From Novosphingobium sp. UBA6722 (GTDB taxonomy: Bacteria; Pseudomonadota; Alphaproteobacteria; Sphingomonadales; Sphingomonadaceae), in the NCBI GenBank assembly GCA_002454125.1, contig DKII01000078.1:1-5645 (forward strand): a stretch of 5,645 nucleotides of DNA. The letters are read 5' to 3'. Both the position numbers and the translations under genes were made by a program. Under the pieces are notes generated by a model. It made no database searches and was not told the origin of the DNA. It saw nothing but the letters and a program-made list of their open reading frames with translations. Shown one piece after another: positions 5,097-5,645 of the stretch (within the stretch, counting starts at the first letter, position 1; each line of letters begins with the position of its first letter).

Positions 5097-5645
5097 TCAA
5101 CCCAGCGCAGCCTGCTTTTCTTCGGCCAGCCGGTCCAGTTCGGCGCGGCTCAGCTTCTGGGCCGTGGTCTTGAGCTGGCCGCAGGCGGCATCGATATCGC
5201 GCCCACGCGGGGTGCGGACCGGGGCGCTGATCCCGGCCTCGAATACGATTTCGGAGAAGCGCCGGATCCGTTCGGGCGTGGAGCATTCATAGATCGCGCC
5301 CGGCCAGGGGTTGAACGGGATCAGGTTGACCTTGGCCGGCAGCTTGTACTGCTTGATCAGCCGGACCAGCTCACGCGCGTGCTCGTCGCTGTCATTCTTG
5401 TCCTTCAGCATCACGTATTCAAAGGTGATGCGGCGGGCATTGCTGGCACCGGGATAGTCGGCGCAGGCCTGGAGCAGTTCTTCCAGGCCGTACTTGCGGT
5501 TGATCGGCACGATCTCGTCACGGATGTCCTTGGTCACCGCGTGGAGCGAGACCGCCAGGTTCACGCCGATTTCCTCACCGCACTTGGCCATCATCGGCAC
5601 GACGCCGCTGGTGGAGAGCGTGATGCGGCGCTTGGACAGGGCCAG
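5097..5645 (-). CDS. rlmN: Dual-specificity 23S rRNA/tRNA (adenine-C2) methyltransferase RlmN, C-terminal part
   Basis: RlmN is a radical-SAM enzyme that methylates C2 of A2503 in 23S rRNA and of A37 in some tRNAs, which affects translational fidelity. The last 182 residues are visible. In this fragment RRITLSTSGVVP (6-17), NLAVSLHA (29-36), RRITFEYVML (71-80), NDSDEHA (84-90), KVNLIPFNPWPG (105-116) and RTPRGRDIDAACGQL (144-158) are family hallmarks. Cys155 of the fragment, in ACGQL, corresponds to the methyl-carrying Cys355 of E. coli RlmN. The N-terminal CxxxCxxC iron-sulfur motif lies beyond the window. The frame is open to the edge and ends with TGA at 5099-5097. The next gene on the same strand starts 108 nt downstream. 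Identification is firm; the closely related Cfr is less likely in this core context. Confidence 0.96.
   Translation of the reverse strand: MALSKRRITLSTSGVVPMMAKCGEEIGVNLAVSLHAVTKDIRDEIVPINRKYGLEELLQACADYPGASNARRITFEYVMLKDKNDSDEHARELVRLIKQYKLPAKVNLIPFNPWPGAIYECSTPERIRRFSEIVFEAGISAPVRTPRGRDIDAACGQLKTTAQKLSRAELDRLAEEKQAALG

Overview
The window looks like a core chromosomal segment of a high-GC alphaproteobacterium, most likely a sphingomonad (Novosphingobium, Sphingomonas or Erythrobacter type). This rests on the strong G/C bias at third codon positions, the protein sequences, and a gene set of argG, rlmN, a glycine-zipper secreted protein and a cyclopropane-fatty-acid synthase. The genus is an inference from recollection, not from a search. 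I see no transposase, phage gene, CRISPR array, rRNA or tRNA, and base composition is even throughout.

Layout. Positions 1-584 (minus) hold the N-terminal part of argG, cut by the window edge. A ~100-bp divergent intergenic region (585-686) separates it from a plus-strand pair. The first gene of the pair (687-1478) resembles the zinc-dependent DAPG/phloretin hydrolase family. The second (1482-1919) encodes a DUF1801 protein and starts 3 nt after the first stops. This pair meets a minus-strand block tail to tail with only 3 bp between stop codons. Read 5'->3', the block is: the C-terminal part of rlmN (5645-5097, cut by the edge), a secreted glycine-zipper protein (4988-4635), a pteridine-reductase-like SDR (4571-3819), a TMEM165/GDT1-type cation/Mn transporter (3819-3241), and cyclopropane-fatty-acyl-phospholipid synthase (3197-1923).

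How the genes may work together. The SDR and transporter overlap by one base (TAATG) and must share a message. cfa follows after 43 nt and probably belongs to the same operon. Membrane cyclopropanation, Mn export and pterin/carbonyl reduction could each serve a stress or stationary-phase role, but that link is inference. argG (arginine synthesis) and rlmN (23S rRNA/tRNA m2A methylation) are housekeeping genes.

What stands out. The SDR has an Asp-Tyr-Lys triad with the spacing of Leishmania PTR1. Cfa has Met where E. coli Cfa has the active-site Cys. Three of the minus-strand genes have an inverted repeat at the translation start; two of these would pair the Shine-Dalgarno sequence or start codon into a hairpin. 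The putative hydrolase has no Shine-Dalgarno sequence and may be read from a leaderless message. I found no convincing multi-gene novel defence or mobile system here.
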